DNA from: Vibrio harveyi NBRC 15634 = ATCC 14126 = KCTC 12724
Lineage (GTDB): Bacteria > Pseudomonadota > Gammaproteobacteria > Enterobacterales > Vibrionaceae
Assembly (NCBI RefSeq): GCF_001591145.1
Contig: NZ_BCUF01000005.1
Coordinates: forward strand, 62,001-126,000
Direction of reading: 5' to 3'
Length of the DNA stretch: 64,000 nt
In this document: positions 26,624-34,668 of the stretch, in pieces
How the letters are laid out: each line of letters starts with the position of its first letter
Numbering within the stretch: the first letter of the stretch is position 1
Translations under genes and position numbers: made by a program
The notes under the pieces: generated by a model
Databases searched by the model: none
Told to the model about the DNA's origin: nothing
The model's input: only the letters and a program-made list of their open reading frames with translations

Positions 26624-27642
26624 GCCGACTCACGAACAATGAGTTTGGGAGGCAGGATCAAGCTGTAAGGTTCGCTGTCTTCTTGCTTGAGTTGATTGAT
26701 CAATCGTTTTGCCGCTTGTCTTCCCATCTCTCGTGCATTGGAATTAACGAAGGTGAGCGGTGGTTCAATTAACTCTGCTTCTTCAACGTCATCAAAACCA
26801 ATCACCGATACTTGCTCGCCGATAAACTGATCTTTACCGATGGATCGCCCTGCTCGATGTATGCCATAAACCGCGCCTAGTGCCGTCGAGGAATGGTGAC
26901 AAAGAACCGCGGTAATCTGTGGATGTTCCAACAACAATTGCTGCACAGTTTGAGCGGCAGACGCTTGGCTTTTCTCACACTCGACCACCCACTCTGGTTT
27001 GAAAGGCAAACCAAACTGCATCAGAGTTGAACAATACCCACCAATACGCTCAGCACGACACAAAGAACTGCTCGCACCGCCGACATAAGCGATTCTGCGA
27101 TGACCTTGCTTAACCAGATGCTCCGTCGCCAACTTGGCAGCGTACATGTTGTCTGGTCCCACGTAGTCGATTTGCTTATCCACCGAAGCGCGTGAAATGC
27201 ACACCATTGGCAGATTGTGCTGCTTGAGGTTTTCGACGTTGAACTGCTGGCTTTCACCAATCGGGCAAAAGGCAATCCCACCGACACCTTGGCGTGCCAT
27301 GGTTAATACGCACTTCTCAAACTTTTCTTGGCTATCCCCACTTTGAGCCAGAAACAGCATGTAACCTTGCTGCTCGATTTCTTCGCTCAGTCCTGCCGCG
27401 ACTTCCGCGTAATAGGGATCGCTGATGTCTTTGAGGATCAGTCCAATGATTTCACTGGAGTTGGAGCGCAAGTTGGCAGCGGCACGGTTACGGATATAGC
27501 CAAGCTCTTCAACCGCAGCGTTGACCTTTTCTATTGTGTCTGGAGAGATCCGCCCTTTATTCCCCAACACCATAGAGACGGTGGTAACTGACACGCCAGC
27601 ATGTTTAGCGACTTCTGTAATGGTCACTTTTTTTGACGACAT
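26620..27642 (-). CDS. malI: LacI-family repressor MalI
   Basis: The 340-aa LacI/GalR protein begins with the helix-turn-helix VTITEVAKHAGVSVTTVSMVLGNKGRIS. A periplasmic-binding-like ligand domain follows. Identity as MalI rests on its length, on the divergent malX-malY arrangement (the E. coli malI context) and on two near-perfect copies of the MalI operator between the genes. In E. coli it represses malXY and itself. The inducer is not established. Confidence 0.9.
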   Translation of the reverse strand: MSSKKVTITEVAKHAGVSVTTVSMVLGNKGRISPDTIEKVNAAVEELGYIRNRAAANLRSNSSEIIGLILKDISDPYYAEVAAGLSEEIEQQGYMLFLAQSGDSQEKFEKCVLTMARQGVGGIAFCPIGESQQFNVENLKQHNLPMVCISRASVDKQIDYVGPDNMYAAKLATEHLVKQGHRRIAYVGGASSSLCRAERIGGYCSTLMQFGLPFKPEWVVECEKSQASAAQTVQQLLLEHPQITAVLCHHSSTALGAVYGIHRAGRSIGKDQFIGEQVSVIGFDDVEEAELIEPPLTFVNSNAREMGRQAAKRLINQLKQEDSEPYSLILPPKLIVRESA

Positions 27643-27660
27643 AGATTCACTTTATGGATT

Positions 27661-27676
27661 AGAAAAACGTTTTATC
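27661..27676. promoter_or_regulatory. MalI operator O1 (malI-proximal)
   Basis: AGAAAAACGTTTTATC matches the known E. coli MalI operator GATAAAACGTTTTATC at 13 of 16 positions. It lies 19 bp upstream of the malI start, suited to autorepression. Confidence 0.75.
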
Positions 27677-27760
27677 ATCAAACTGTAACCCTATTAGGTT
27701 GATTTTAAAAGCCCTAGACAGTTTGTGGAAAAAGATATCTAACTCGATCACAGAATTTTT

Positions 27761-27776
27761 GGTAAAACGTTTTATC
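27761..27776. promoter_or_regulatory. MalI operator O2 (malX-proximal)
   Basis: GGTAAAACGTTTTATC matches the MalI operator at 15 of 16 positions. It is exactly 100 bp from the malI-proximal copy and about 100 bp before the malX start. A CRP-like half-site, TCACA, lies at 27748-27752. Confidence 0.85.
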
Positions 27777-27879
27777 AAAATTTTTAGCAGCGTATATTGA
27801 GTGCATAAAAACAACACTTCATGCGCACATAATGTGATGTGTATGAGCCCTACAAGTTCTCAAATTCCGGAGACAAACT

Positions 27880-29451
27880 ATGTCTAAAAGCAATAAATCG
27901 ACCATGTGGGAGTTCTTGCAAAGCCTCGGCAAGACCTTCATGTTGCCAGTCGCGCTGCTGGCATTCTCAGGTATTCTTCTTGGTGTCGGCAGCTCGTTTT
28001 CTAGCGCTGCTATCAAAGAAGCCATCCCATTTTTAGACAACACCCCTTTGCAATACCTGTTTATGTGGATGACCAAAATCGGTCTTGTCGCATTCATTTA
28101 CTTACCTGTAATGTTCGCAGTCGCTATCCCGCTTGGGTTAGCGCGTGAAGAGAAAGGCGTGGCAGGTTTCGCGGGTTTCGTTGGCTATGCTGCGTTCAAC
28201 CTTGCGATCAACTTCTTCCTAACCGTCGCTGGTGTACTAGACAGTGAAGCGGAACGTGCCGCCTACGGTGTGAAAAGCATCATCGGCATTGAATCGATTG
28301 ATACTGGTATCCTTGGCGCGGTAATCGTTGGTGTGATTGTTGCGAAACTTCACCAGCGCTTTTACACCTTCAAAATGCCAGATGCGCTAGCGTTCTTTGG
28401 TGGTGCTCGTTTTGTTCCAATCATTTCTGCATTGGTACTGGGCGTTGTCGGTGTATTTATCCCATTCGTATGGCCTTACTTTGCTGCAGGCATCAATGGT
28501 ATCGGTCATGTGATTGAAGGCGCGGGTGATTTCGGTCCAATGCTGTTTGGTACAGGCGAACGTTTATTGCTGCCAATCGGTCTTCACCATATCTTGGTTG
28601 CGCTGATTCGATTCACTGAAGCAGGCGGTACTATGGACGTCTGTGGTCAAACCGTGTCTGGCGCATTAAACATCTTCTACTCTGAATTGTCTTGTCCTGA
28701 CACAACGGCATTTACACCGGAAATCACGGCATTCTTGTCTCAAGGTAAAATGCCAACTTTCCTAGGCGGTTTACCGGGTGCAGCTCTTGCGATGTACCAC
28801 TGTGCTCGCCCTGAGAACCGCTCAAAAATTAAAGCACTGCTTATCTCTGGCGTCGTAGCTTGTGTGGTAGGCGGTATCACTGAGCCGCTTGAATTCTTGT
28901 TCCTATTCGTTGCACCAGTGCTTTACTTCGTCCATGCGATTCTGACTGGTCTGGGCTTTATGGTGATGGGCTTGCTTGATGTCACCATCGGTAACACAGA
29001 CGGCAACCTGATTGACTTCTTGGTGTTTGGTATCCTGCAAGGCACGGCAACGAAATGGTACTTAGTACCGCTGGTGGCGGGTGTTTGGTTCGTGGTTTAT
29101 TACTCAGTATTTAAGTTTGCGATCACTAAGTTCAACCTAAAAACACCAGGTCGTGAAGTCGATACGGCGGAAGTGGACAAAGAACTTGAAGCGGCATTCA
29201 TCAACGAATCTGGCAAAGGTGCCGCAGTATTGGCAGCCCTTGGTGGCAAAGAGAACATCACGGCTTTGGATAACTGCATCACTCGTCTTCGCTTGTCTGT
29301 TAACGATATGAGTTTGGTCGACGATGCAAAGTTGAAAGCCAACGGTGCGCTGGGTGTAGTGAAGCTTGATGAGCACAACCTGCAAGTCGTGATTGGCACG
29401 CAAGTTCACCTAGTGAAGAATGAAATGCAAGCCATCATGTCTGCTAGCTAA
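27880..29451 (+). CDS. malX: PTS glucose/maltose-family EIICB, MalX
   Basis: The 523-aa protein has an EIIC domain with many hydrophobic segments, a GERLLLPIGLHH segment, the GGITEPLEFLFLF motif, and a C-terminal EIIB with its phosphocysteine in NCITRLRLSV. It lacks an EIIA domain, as E. coli MalX does. MalX can transport glucose and maltose in E. coli, but its natural substrate is unclear. Here it forms an operon with malY and manA, so a mannose-type or mannose-6-phosphate-yielding substrate is worth considering. CGGAGA precedes the ATG. Confidence 0.92.
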   Translation: MSKSNKSTMWEFLQSLGKTFMLPVALLAFSGILLGVGSSFSSAAIKEAIPFLDNTPLQYLFMWMTKIGLVAFIYLPVMFAVAIPLGLAREEKGVAGFAGFVGYAAFNLAINFFLTVAGVLDSEAERAAYGVKSIIGIESIDTGILGAVIVGVIVAKLHQRFYTFKMPDALAFFGGARFVPIISALVLGVVGVFIPFVWPYFAAGINGIGHVIEGAGDFGPMLFGTGERLLLPIGLHHILVALIRFTEAGGTMDVCGQTVSGALNIFYSELSCPDTTAFTPEITAFLSQGKMPTFLGGLPGAALAMYHCARPENRSKIKALLISGVVACVVGGITEPLEFLFLFVAPVLYFVHAILTGLGFMVMGLLDVTIGNTDGNLIDFLVFGILQGTATKWYLVPLVAGVWFVVYYSVFKFAITKFNLKTPGREVDTAEVDKELEAAFINESGKGAAVLAALGGKENITALDNCITRLRLSVNDMSLVDDAKLKANGALGVVKLDEHNLQVVIGTQVHLVKNEMQAIMSAS

Positions 29452-29473
29452 TCATTGCCTTGATAGATGCTCC

Positions 29474-29521
29474 CCCTCGGCACAATCTCCATCCTCCCCC
29501 CCAATGAGATTGTGACGAGGG
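29474..29521 (+). promoter_or_regulatory. Long hairpin in the malX-malY spacer
   Basis: Positions 29474-29489 (CCCTCG, G, CACAATCTC) pair with 29506-29521 (GAGATTGTG, A, CGAGGG). This gives 15 base pairs with one mismatch around a 16-nt C-rich loop. There is no U-tract, so an mRNA stability or processing element is likelier than a terminator. The loop contains CCTCC, an anti-Shine-Dalgarno-like run. Confidence 0.65.
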
Positions 29522-29543
29522 ACCTTAATATTGGAATATTCGT

Positions 29544-30722
29544 ATGACTCAGAATTTCGACTTTGATACACCGATTGATCGCACTGGCACTTACTGCACG
29601 CAGTGGGACTATGTTCAGGATAGATTTGGTAAAGCGGGTCTGCTCCCGTTTACTATTTCAGATATGGATTTTGCTGCCCCAGAGCCTGTAATGAATGTGC
29701 TTAAACAACGTTTAGAGCATCCGGTATTAGGTTATAGCCGCTGGAATCATGAGGATTTTAAGTCCGCGATTCGCTACTGGTATCAAACTCGTTTTGACTG
29801 CGAAATCGACACTCAGCAAGTGGTGTACGGACCATCGGTTATCTACATTGTGTCAAAACTGATTGAGCAATGGAGTCAGCCGGGACAGGGCGTGGTGTTC
29901 CATACGCCAGCTTATGATGCGTTCGACAAAATGATTGAAGGACAAGGTCGTGCGTGCGTTCGCAGTCCGCTCATCAAACAGCAGGGTCGATTTGAAATTG
30001 ACTGGCAAGATCTGGAAACCAAACTCGCTGACCAGAACAACACTGTGCTGTTGTTGTGCAGCCCTCACAACCCAACAGGGCGAGTGTGGAGCCAAAGCGA
30101 ATTGGAAAAGATGGCGGAGCTTTGTAACCAACACCAAGTTAAAGTGATTTCGGATGAGATCCACATGGATGTGTGCTTTAAGCGTCACATCCCTTACGTG
30201 GGGGTTGGTCGTTCACAAGATTGGGCTATGGTTACATCGGCGTCTAAATCATTCAATATTCCAGCTTTGAATGGCGCGTATGCGTTGATCGCGGATTCAC
30301 CAACTCGCGAACGTTACCTGCATAAACTCAAAGAGGTGGATGGTCTTTCATCGCCTTCTATCATGGGCGTGCTTGGTACGATGGCGGCTTATCGTCACGG
30401 AGAGCATTGGTTAAAGGCACTCAACGAGTATGTATTGGCTAACCATCAATACGTGAAAGAAGCACTTGAAAGTGCCTTTCCTGAAGTGAGTTACCTTATC
30501 CCAGACGCGACCTATTTAGCTTGGATTGACTTATCTGTTTTGAATCTAGATATGACGCTGCTTAATCAGGCGTTAATTGAACAATTCAATGTCGCCATCA
30601 TGTCTGGAGATGTTTATGGCGATTCCGGTAAAGGTTATCTCAGACTCAATCTGGGTTGCCCGAGAAGCAAAGTCGAGCAGGGCGTTTCAGCCTTGATTCA
30701 AGCTATCGAATTGCAGCGTTAA
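29544..30722 (+). CDS. malY: PLP-dependent C-S lyase MalY
   Basis: The 392-aa protein is a fold-type I aminotransferase-like enzyme of the MalY/PatB group. The PLP lysine lies in TSASKSFNIPALNGAYA (about residue 235), with the SPHNPTGRVWS and VISDEIHMDV motifs. In E. coli, MalY is a cystathionine beta-lyase that also antagonizes the maltose activator MalT. It follows malX after a long hairpin, and manA begins 21 bp downstream. Confidence 0.92.
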   Translation: MTQNFDFDTPIDRTGTYCTQWDYVQDRFGKAGLLPFTISDMDFAAPEPVMNVLKQRLEHPVLGYSRWNHEDFKSAIRYWYQTRFDCEIDTQQVVYGPSVIYIVSKLIEQWSQPGQGVVFHTPAYDAFDKMIEGQGRACVRSPLIKQQGRFEIDWQDLETKLADQNNTVLLLCSPHNPTGRVWSQSELEKMAELCNQHQVKVISDEIHMDVCFKRHIPYVGVGRSQDWAMVTSASKSFNIPALNGAYALIADSPTRERYLHKLKEVDGLSSPSIMGVLGTMAAYRHGEHWLKALNEYVLANHQYVKEALESAFPEVSYLIPDATYLAWIDLSVLNLDMTLLNQALIEQFNVAIMSGDVYGDSGKGYLRLNLGCPRSKVEQGVSALIQAIELQR

Positions 30723-30743
30723 AACACCGCAGGAGAGTGTGAG

Positions 30744-31931
30744 ATGTCACTGTTCAAGCTAGATAACGTGATTCAAAACTACGCTTGGGGAAGCAAAGAG
30801 TCGATTTCTAAACTATTTGGCATCGACAATGCGAAACATCAACCTCAAGCTGAAATTTGGATGGGAGCGCACCCTAATGGTTGCTCGCGCCTCGCAGCAA
30901 CCGGTGAGTTATTATCTGATGTGATTGCGAGAGACAAAGCAAGCATGTTTGGTGATTACACCATGATGCGTTTCGGTGAACTTCCGTACCTATTCAAAGT
31001 GCTTGCGGCGGATTCTCCGCTCTCGATTCAAGTTCATCCTAACAAGCGTAAAGCTGAACTTGGTTTTGCACGAGAGAATGAACAAGGCATTCCACTTGAT
31101 GCTCCTAATCGCAACTACAAAGACGCCAATCACAAGCCAGAGTTAGTCTATGCGCTGACTTTCTACAAGGCGATGAATGGCTTTCGTCCGATAGAACAAA
31201 TACTGACTCTGTTCCGCCAATTCGGCATATGCAGTTTAGACAGCGAGGTGACCGCGTTAGCCGAGCACCCAAATCAAGAAGGGTTGAAAGGTTTCTTCAC
31301 GGCGATCATGACGTTGAACGAAACTCATAAAATTCAAGCCTTGGCAGAATTGGACGCGGCATTAGAGCGTGGTCCAAAGACGGCATTGGAAAGAGAAGTG
31401 CTCAGTTATGTGGCTGAGTTTCAAAAGCATTACCCGAAAGACATTGGATTGCTGTCTCCGTTGATGTTGAACACGATAGAACTTGCACCTGGTGAAGCGA
31501 TGTTTCTCCATGCCGAAACGCCTCATGCGTATGTGCAAGGTACAGCGTTGGAAATCATGGCGAATTCTGACAACGTGCTTAGAGCTGGGTTAACGCCCAA
31601 GTACATTGATGTGGATGAGCTTATCTCAAATACGGCATTTCACACCACGCAACCGGAACTGATTAAGCTGCCGCCAATTCATAAAGAGGGCAAGTTGAGC
31701 TATCCAATTCCGGTAGATGATTTTGGTTTTGACATTCTCTCTTCCGATGGTGAATGCAAACAACAGTTTGTGCGTGGTGCAGAGATTGTTTTTTGTGTTG
31801 AAGGCGAAGTTGAGATCATGACACTAGAGACAAGTCTGACCCTTAAAGCCGGAGAATCTGCATTTATCACTAACGATTGTAAGTTTTACCAATATCGAGG
31901 GAGTGGCTTGCTAGCAAGAGCGTATAACTGA
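30744..31931 (+). CDS. manA: Mannose-6-phosphate isomerase, class I
   Basis: The 395-aa protein has the type I cupin zinc-site signatures: LSIQVHPNKRKAE, NYKDANHKPELVYAL and MFLHAETPHAYVQG. It interconverts mannose-6-P and fructose-6-P, linking mannose to glycolysis. It is 21 bp after malY with GGAGAG before the ATG, so it belongs to the malX operon. That linkage is not part of the E. coli malXY arrangement. It fits with the GH92 mannosidases at the start of the window. Confidence 0.95.
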   Translation: MSLFKLDNVIQNYAWGSKESISKLFGIDNAKHQPQAEIWMGAHPNGCSRLAATGELLSDVIARDKASMFGDYTMMRFGELPYLFKVLAADSPLSIQVHPNKRKAELGFARENEQGIPLDAPNRNYKDANHKPELVYALTFYKAMNGFRPIEQILTLFRQFGICSLDSEVTALAEHPNQEGLKGFFTAIMTLNETHKIQALAELDAALERGPKTALEREVLSYVAEFQKHYPKDIGLLSPLMLNTIELAPGEAMFLHAETPHAYVQGTALEIMANSDNVLRAGLTPKYIDVDELISNTAFHTTQPELIKLPPIHKEGKLSYPIPVDDFGFDILSSDGECKQQFVRGAEIVFCVEGEVEIMTLETSLTLKAGESAFITNDCKFYQYRGSGLLARAYN

Positions 31932-31954
31932 GTGCTTTGTCTATCTCATACACT

Positions 31955-31977
31955 GAGACCGCTATTCCCGCGGTCTC
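31955..31977 (+). terminator. Hairpin after manA
   Basis: GAGACCGC (31955-31962) and GCGGTCTC (31970-31977) form a perfect 8-bp stem. Only AAATGG follows, so it is a weak terminator or end-protecting hairpin between manA and the convergent EamA gene. Confidence 0.55.
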
Positions 31978-32032
31978 AAATGGTTTGATGTTACTTGGGC
32001 ATAAATAAAGTGACTGTGTACTACAACGGTCG

Positions 32033-32926
32033 TTATGCCACTCTTTGTTTTCGCTTTGCCAGCATTGCAACAGGTGAGAAACCTGTCACCAACATGGTTC
32101 CGCCTAACACCAAAATTGTCCCTATGATGGTGTTAAAACCGACAGGTTCATCCAGAATCAAGTAACCCCATAAAATACCGAAAACGGGAACAAGGAAAGT
32201 GACGGTCAAGGCAGAAGCAGGACCAATATCCGAAACTAAGCGGAAGTAGAGTAAATAAGCGAAACCGGTACACACAACGCCAAGAGCGATGACGGAGCTC
32301 CATTCAAAACTGCTCGGTTCAGCGCGCATTGGTAGAAAAGGTAATAACGGTAGAACCCAAATAACCGCTGCCCACATACTGCCGTGTGCATTGTCGAAAG
32401 CTGGAACTTGCGGAGCATTTTTAGTGTAGTTGGTTGCAATCCCATAGCTGAAAGAAGCCATTAGGCTTGCCCCGATGGGGAAGATAGCCTCTCTGCCGAT
32501 GGTTGAAGAATCCAAGCCGACAAGTACAGCCACACCACCAATACCAATCATCATACCTAGAATGGCTTTTGCCGTTAAAGGACTGCGATACCAAACAAAA
32601 CCAATTAACGCGCCCCATATCGGTGCGGTTGAGTTGAGAATGGCTAAGGTCGACGCATTTAGTGTTTGAGCAGCGTAAGCAAAAAGCAGAAAGGGCACGG
32701 CGCTATTAAACAAGCCAATAATGAAAAAGTGCTTAATGTGTTTTGTGAAGGCAAGTTTCTTTTTGAGATAGAAAGCTATCAAGAGCAATGCTATTGCCGC
32801 AAATGCAACACGAAACTCGATTAAGTAAGCCGGTCCGAACGTATTAGCGGCGACTCGCATAAACAGAAACGAGCCACCCCAAATAGCAGCGAGACAAAGT
32901 AAGCGAAAAAAACTGGCTGCAGTCAT
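32033..32926 (-). CDS. EamA/DMT-superfamily transporter
   Basis: The 297-aa protein has ten predicted membrane helices in two EamA repeats (about residues 5-135 and 150-285). The start MTAASFFRLLCLAAIWGGSFLFMRVAA is typical of the RhaT/YdcZ-like exporters. The substrate (often an amino acid or metabolite) cannot be told. Its AAGGA Shine-Dalgarno (ACCAAGGATG) is perfectly complementary to a segment 48 bases further upstream in the leader, so expression may be controlled by RNA folding. Confidence 0.88.
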   Translation of the reverse strand: MTAASFFRLLCLAAIWGGSFLFMRVAANTFGPAYLIEFRVAFAAIALLLIAFYLKKKLAFTKHIKHFFIIGLFNSAVPFLLFAYAAQTLNASTLAILNSTAPIWGALIGFVWYRSPLTAKAILGMMIGIGGVAVLVGLDSSTIGREAIFPIGASLMASFSYGIATNYTKNAPQVPAFDNAHGSMWAAVIWVLPLLPFLPMRAEPSSFEWSSVIALGVVCTGFAYLLYFRLVSDIGPASALTVTFLVPVFGILWGYLILDEPVGFNTIIGTILVLGGTMLVTGFSPVAMLAKRKQRVA

Positions 32927-32930
32927 GATA

Positions 32931-32998
32931 CATCCTTGGTCGAGGTCTAGCGCCCCATTGATTAATTGTTGCGCTAACAGTGGATTAAACCAAGGATG
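32931..32998 (-). promoter_or_regulatory. Structured leader able to mask the Shine-Dalgarno of the EamA gene
   Basis: On the minus strand CATCCTTGGT (32998-32989) pairs with ACCAAGGATG (32940-32931), a 10-bp helix that includes the ribosome site. Inside it TAGCGC pairs with GCGCTA (about 32949-32976). An asymmetric internal loop of 12 and 7 nt separates the helices. The structure resembles a translational on/off switch. I do not recognise it as a named riboswitch class. Confidence 0.55.
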
Positions 32999-33060
32999 AG
33001 ATCAACCAGAAATGCAATGTCAGTTCCGAATCTGGCTACCACTGACTTATTTTGATGGTC

Positions 33061-33864
33061 TTAAATTTCTTCTTTTGGAAACAAGATTGGTAGACTGTCT
33101 CTGTAGGTGTGGTACCACATCTTCCCGTGATCTAATTTTTTGTACTCGATGAGCGGTGGCAAATTAAAACCCATGTAGCCCTTCGATTGGATATGTTTAT
33201 AGAAAGCATCAACCGATGGATGATTTCCGATGTTTGTTGAGCTCAATATAGCGGTGGCTTCTAACCATGGTGAAGCCTCGTAACGTTGCTCCTCCAAAGA
33301 ATAGATGGTGTCATCAATGCGCCAAAATGACCCGTCAGAGATGATGAAATTTTTGAAGAATTCGACGCCGATGTCTTCCGTTAGCATGATATAGGCAGTT
33401 TTTGCGCCTCCAAATGAATGTCCAGCCAGTGTGCGTTCATTTGGATCAATATCATATTCGGCTTCAACAATTGGGATGAGTTCTTGGGTTAAGAAAAGGT
33501 AGAAGTCATCGACGCCTGGTGGCAAATAATCAATGTTTCTGCGTCCAGGAGGACCTTCATGAATGGCGATTAGGATGACATCGAGTTCGGCATTGGCGAT
33601 GAGGTTACCAAACCCCTGACCTGTCCCATTACCGTCGGAAACGTAGATGACGGGCAAAGATGTCGTGCGCTCATCATAGTTTTCTGGCAAGTAGATGTCG
33701 TAGGGATAACTAACGCCAGTGATATTGGAAAAAATATTGTCTTGTATTTTTTCCGCAGGAACATATGCGGAGCTGCTGTCTACAGAGGAGCCATCTCCCC
33801 CGCCACATGCCGATAATACAACCCCTATTGAAAGGGCGATGAACCAACGCTTCAAAACTTCCAT
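33061..33864 (-). CDS. Alpha/beta-hydrolase esterase lipoprotein
   Basis: The 267-aa protein starts MEVLKRWFIALSIGVVLSAC, a signal peptide with lipobox followed by a Gly/Ser linker. The esterase D-like fold shows YPYDIYLPENYDE, LPVIYVSDGNG (oxyanion region) and the nucleophile elbow AGHSFGGAKTAY. The catalytic His is probably in KLDHGKMW near the C-terminus. Members hydrolyse acyl esters or siderophore esters. Nothing nearby fixes the substrate. AAAGG precedes the ATG. Confidence 0.82.
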   Translation of the reverse strand: MEVLKRWFIALSIGVVLSACGGGDGSSVDSSSAYVPAEKIQDNIFSNITGVSYPYDIYLPENYDERTTSLPVIYVSDGNGTGQGFGNLIANAELDVILIAIHEGPPGRRNIDYLPPGVDDFYLFLTQELIPIVEAEYDIDPNERTLAGHSFGGAKTAYIMLTEDIGVEFFKNFIISDGSFWRIDDTIYSLEEQRYEASPWLEATAILSSTNIGNHPSVDAFYKHIQSKGYMGFNLPPLIEYKKLDHGKMWYHTYRDSLPILFPKEEI

Positions 33865-34011
33865 GTTTTACCTTTGCTTTTGTATTTAAAGAACAAAAAC
33901 AACTGTATAAGATTTAACCGCTCTAAAAGCCCCGCGTTATCAATAAATGAGAAGGCGAGGCGAGCTGGTTTGTAACTCTTCGAGTCAATTATCGAATGTA
34001 ATGGTACGTTG

Positions 34012-34055
34012 TTGTTTTACTTGTCATTAATTATTGTTTTGCTTGTTATTAATTA
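34012..34055. repeat. Two 22-bp direct repeats at the end of the VOC gene
   Basis: 34012-34033 and 34034-34055 are adjacent copies identical at 20 of 22 positions (TTGTTTTRCTTGTYATTAAT core). The second copy ends in the stop codon of the VOC gene. This looks like a local slippage duplication. Confidence 0.7.
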
Positions 34056-34409
34056 ATGGTTTTTAGACCAGACCGCGAATTCATTGCCACCTGGTTCGGT
34101 GAAATGGAAACGACAACCGCCGGGAAATTCGAAGATCGGACGAATTACTTGACCTCCAAACTGCTCGACTTTAGCTAACGTAGCGTGAATATCTGAACTA
34201 TAGAACACCAGTAGTGCCGCCCCATTTGTTGTTTGGCTCACTTGCTCTGCTGCAAAAAAGCCACCGTCTAAACCTTGATCTGAAAAGGCGCTGTACTCTG
34301 GACCATAATCAACGAAGCCCCATCCAAAGGCTTGCTCGAAAAACTGTTTAGTCGCATTGATGTCTCGCGTGCCAAACTCAACGTAATTTAACTTTTCATC
34401 TTGGTGCAT
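34053..34409 (-). CDS. VOC-family protein
   Basis: The 118-aa protein has one glyoxalase-like fold with YVEFGTRDINATKQFFEQAFGW at the N-terminus and FHFTEPGGNEFAVWS at the end. Its GFVDYGPEYSAF and GLDGGFF segments are typical of small VOC proteins annotated as glyoxalases. AAGGACACC precedes the ATG. The function is unassigned. It is divergent from the catalase gene, with about 260 bp between them. Confidence 0.8.
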   Translation of the reverse strand: MHQDEKLNYVEFGTRDINATKQFFEQAFGWGFVDYGPEYSAFSDQGLDGGFFAAEQVSQTTNGAALLVFYSSDIHATLAKVEQFGGQVIRPIFEFPGGCRFHFTEPGGNEFAVWSKNH

Positions 34410-34668
34410 TCTGGTGTCCTTTTCATCGCTGTGCTTTTCTGTCAGTGTATTAACTCTTCCGTCGAGTTTCTCAGCCCGAGTCTAGGTTTTATTAATCAAA
34501 CCGATAAAACCTCAAAAATTTCATTGGTTCTCCCTATTAAATCTATCGTTATTTCCCATTAAACAAATGTAATTGTTGAAGATATATTCTCGGTGGGCAG
34601 AAAAGAGCTTTTGAGTATCCATTGACCACTCGACTGGTCAAATGGTTAGCACGCATTGGAGAGCAACC

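Noticed and set aside
27737-27752. CRP site in the malI-malX region
   Set aside because: Only the TCACA half is present; the other half has one matching base of five.
34410-34668. OxyR site upstream of catalase
   Set aside because: GATA and CTAT words occur, but not with the ATAG-N7-CTAT spacing expected for OxyR.
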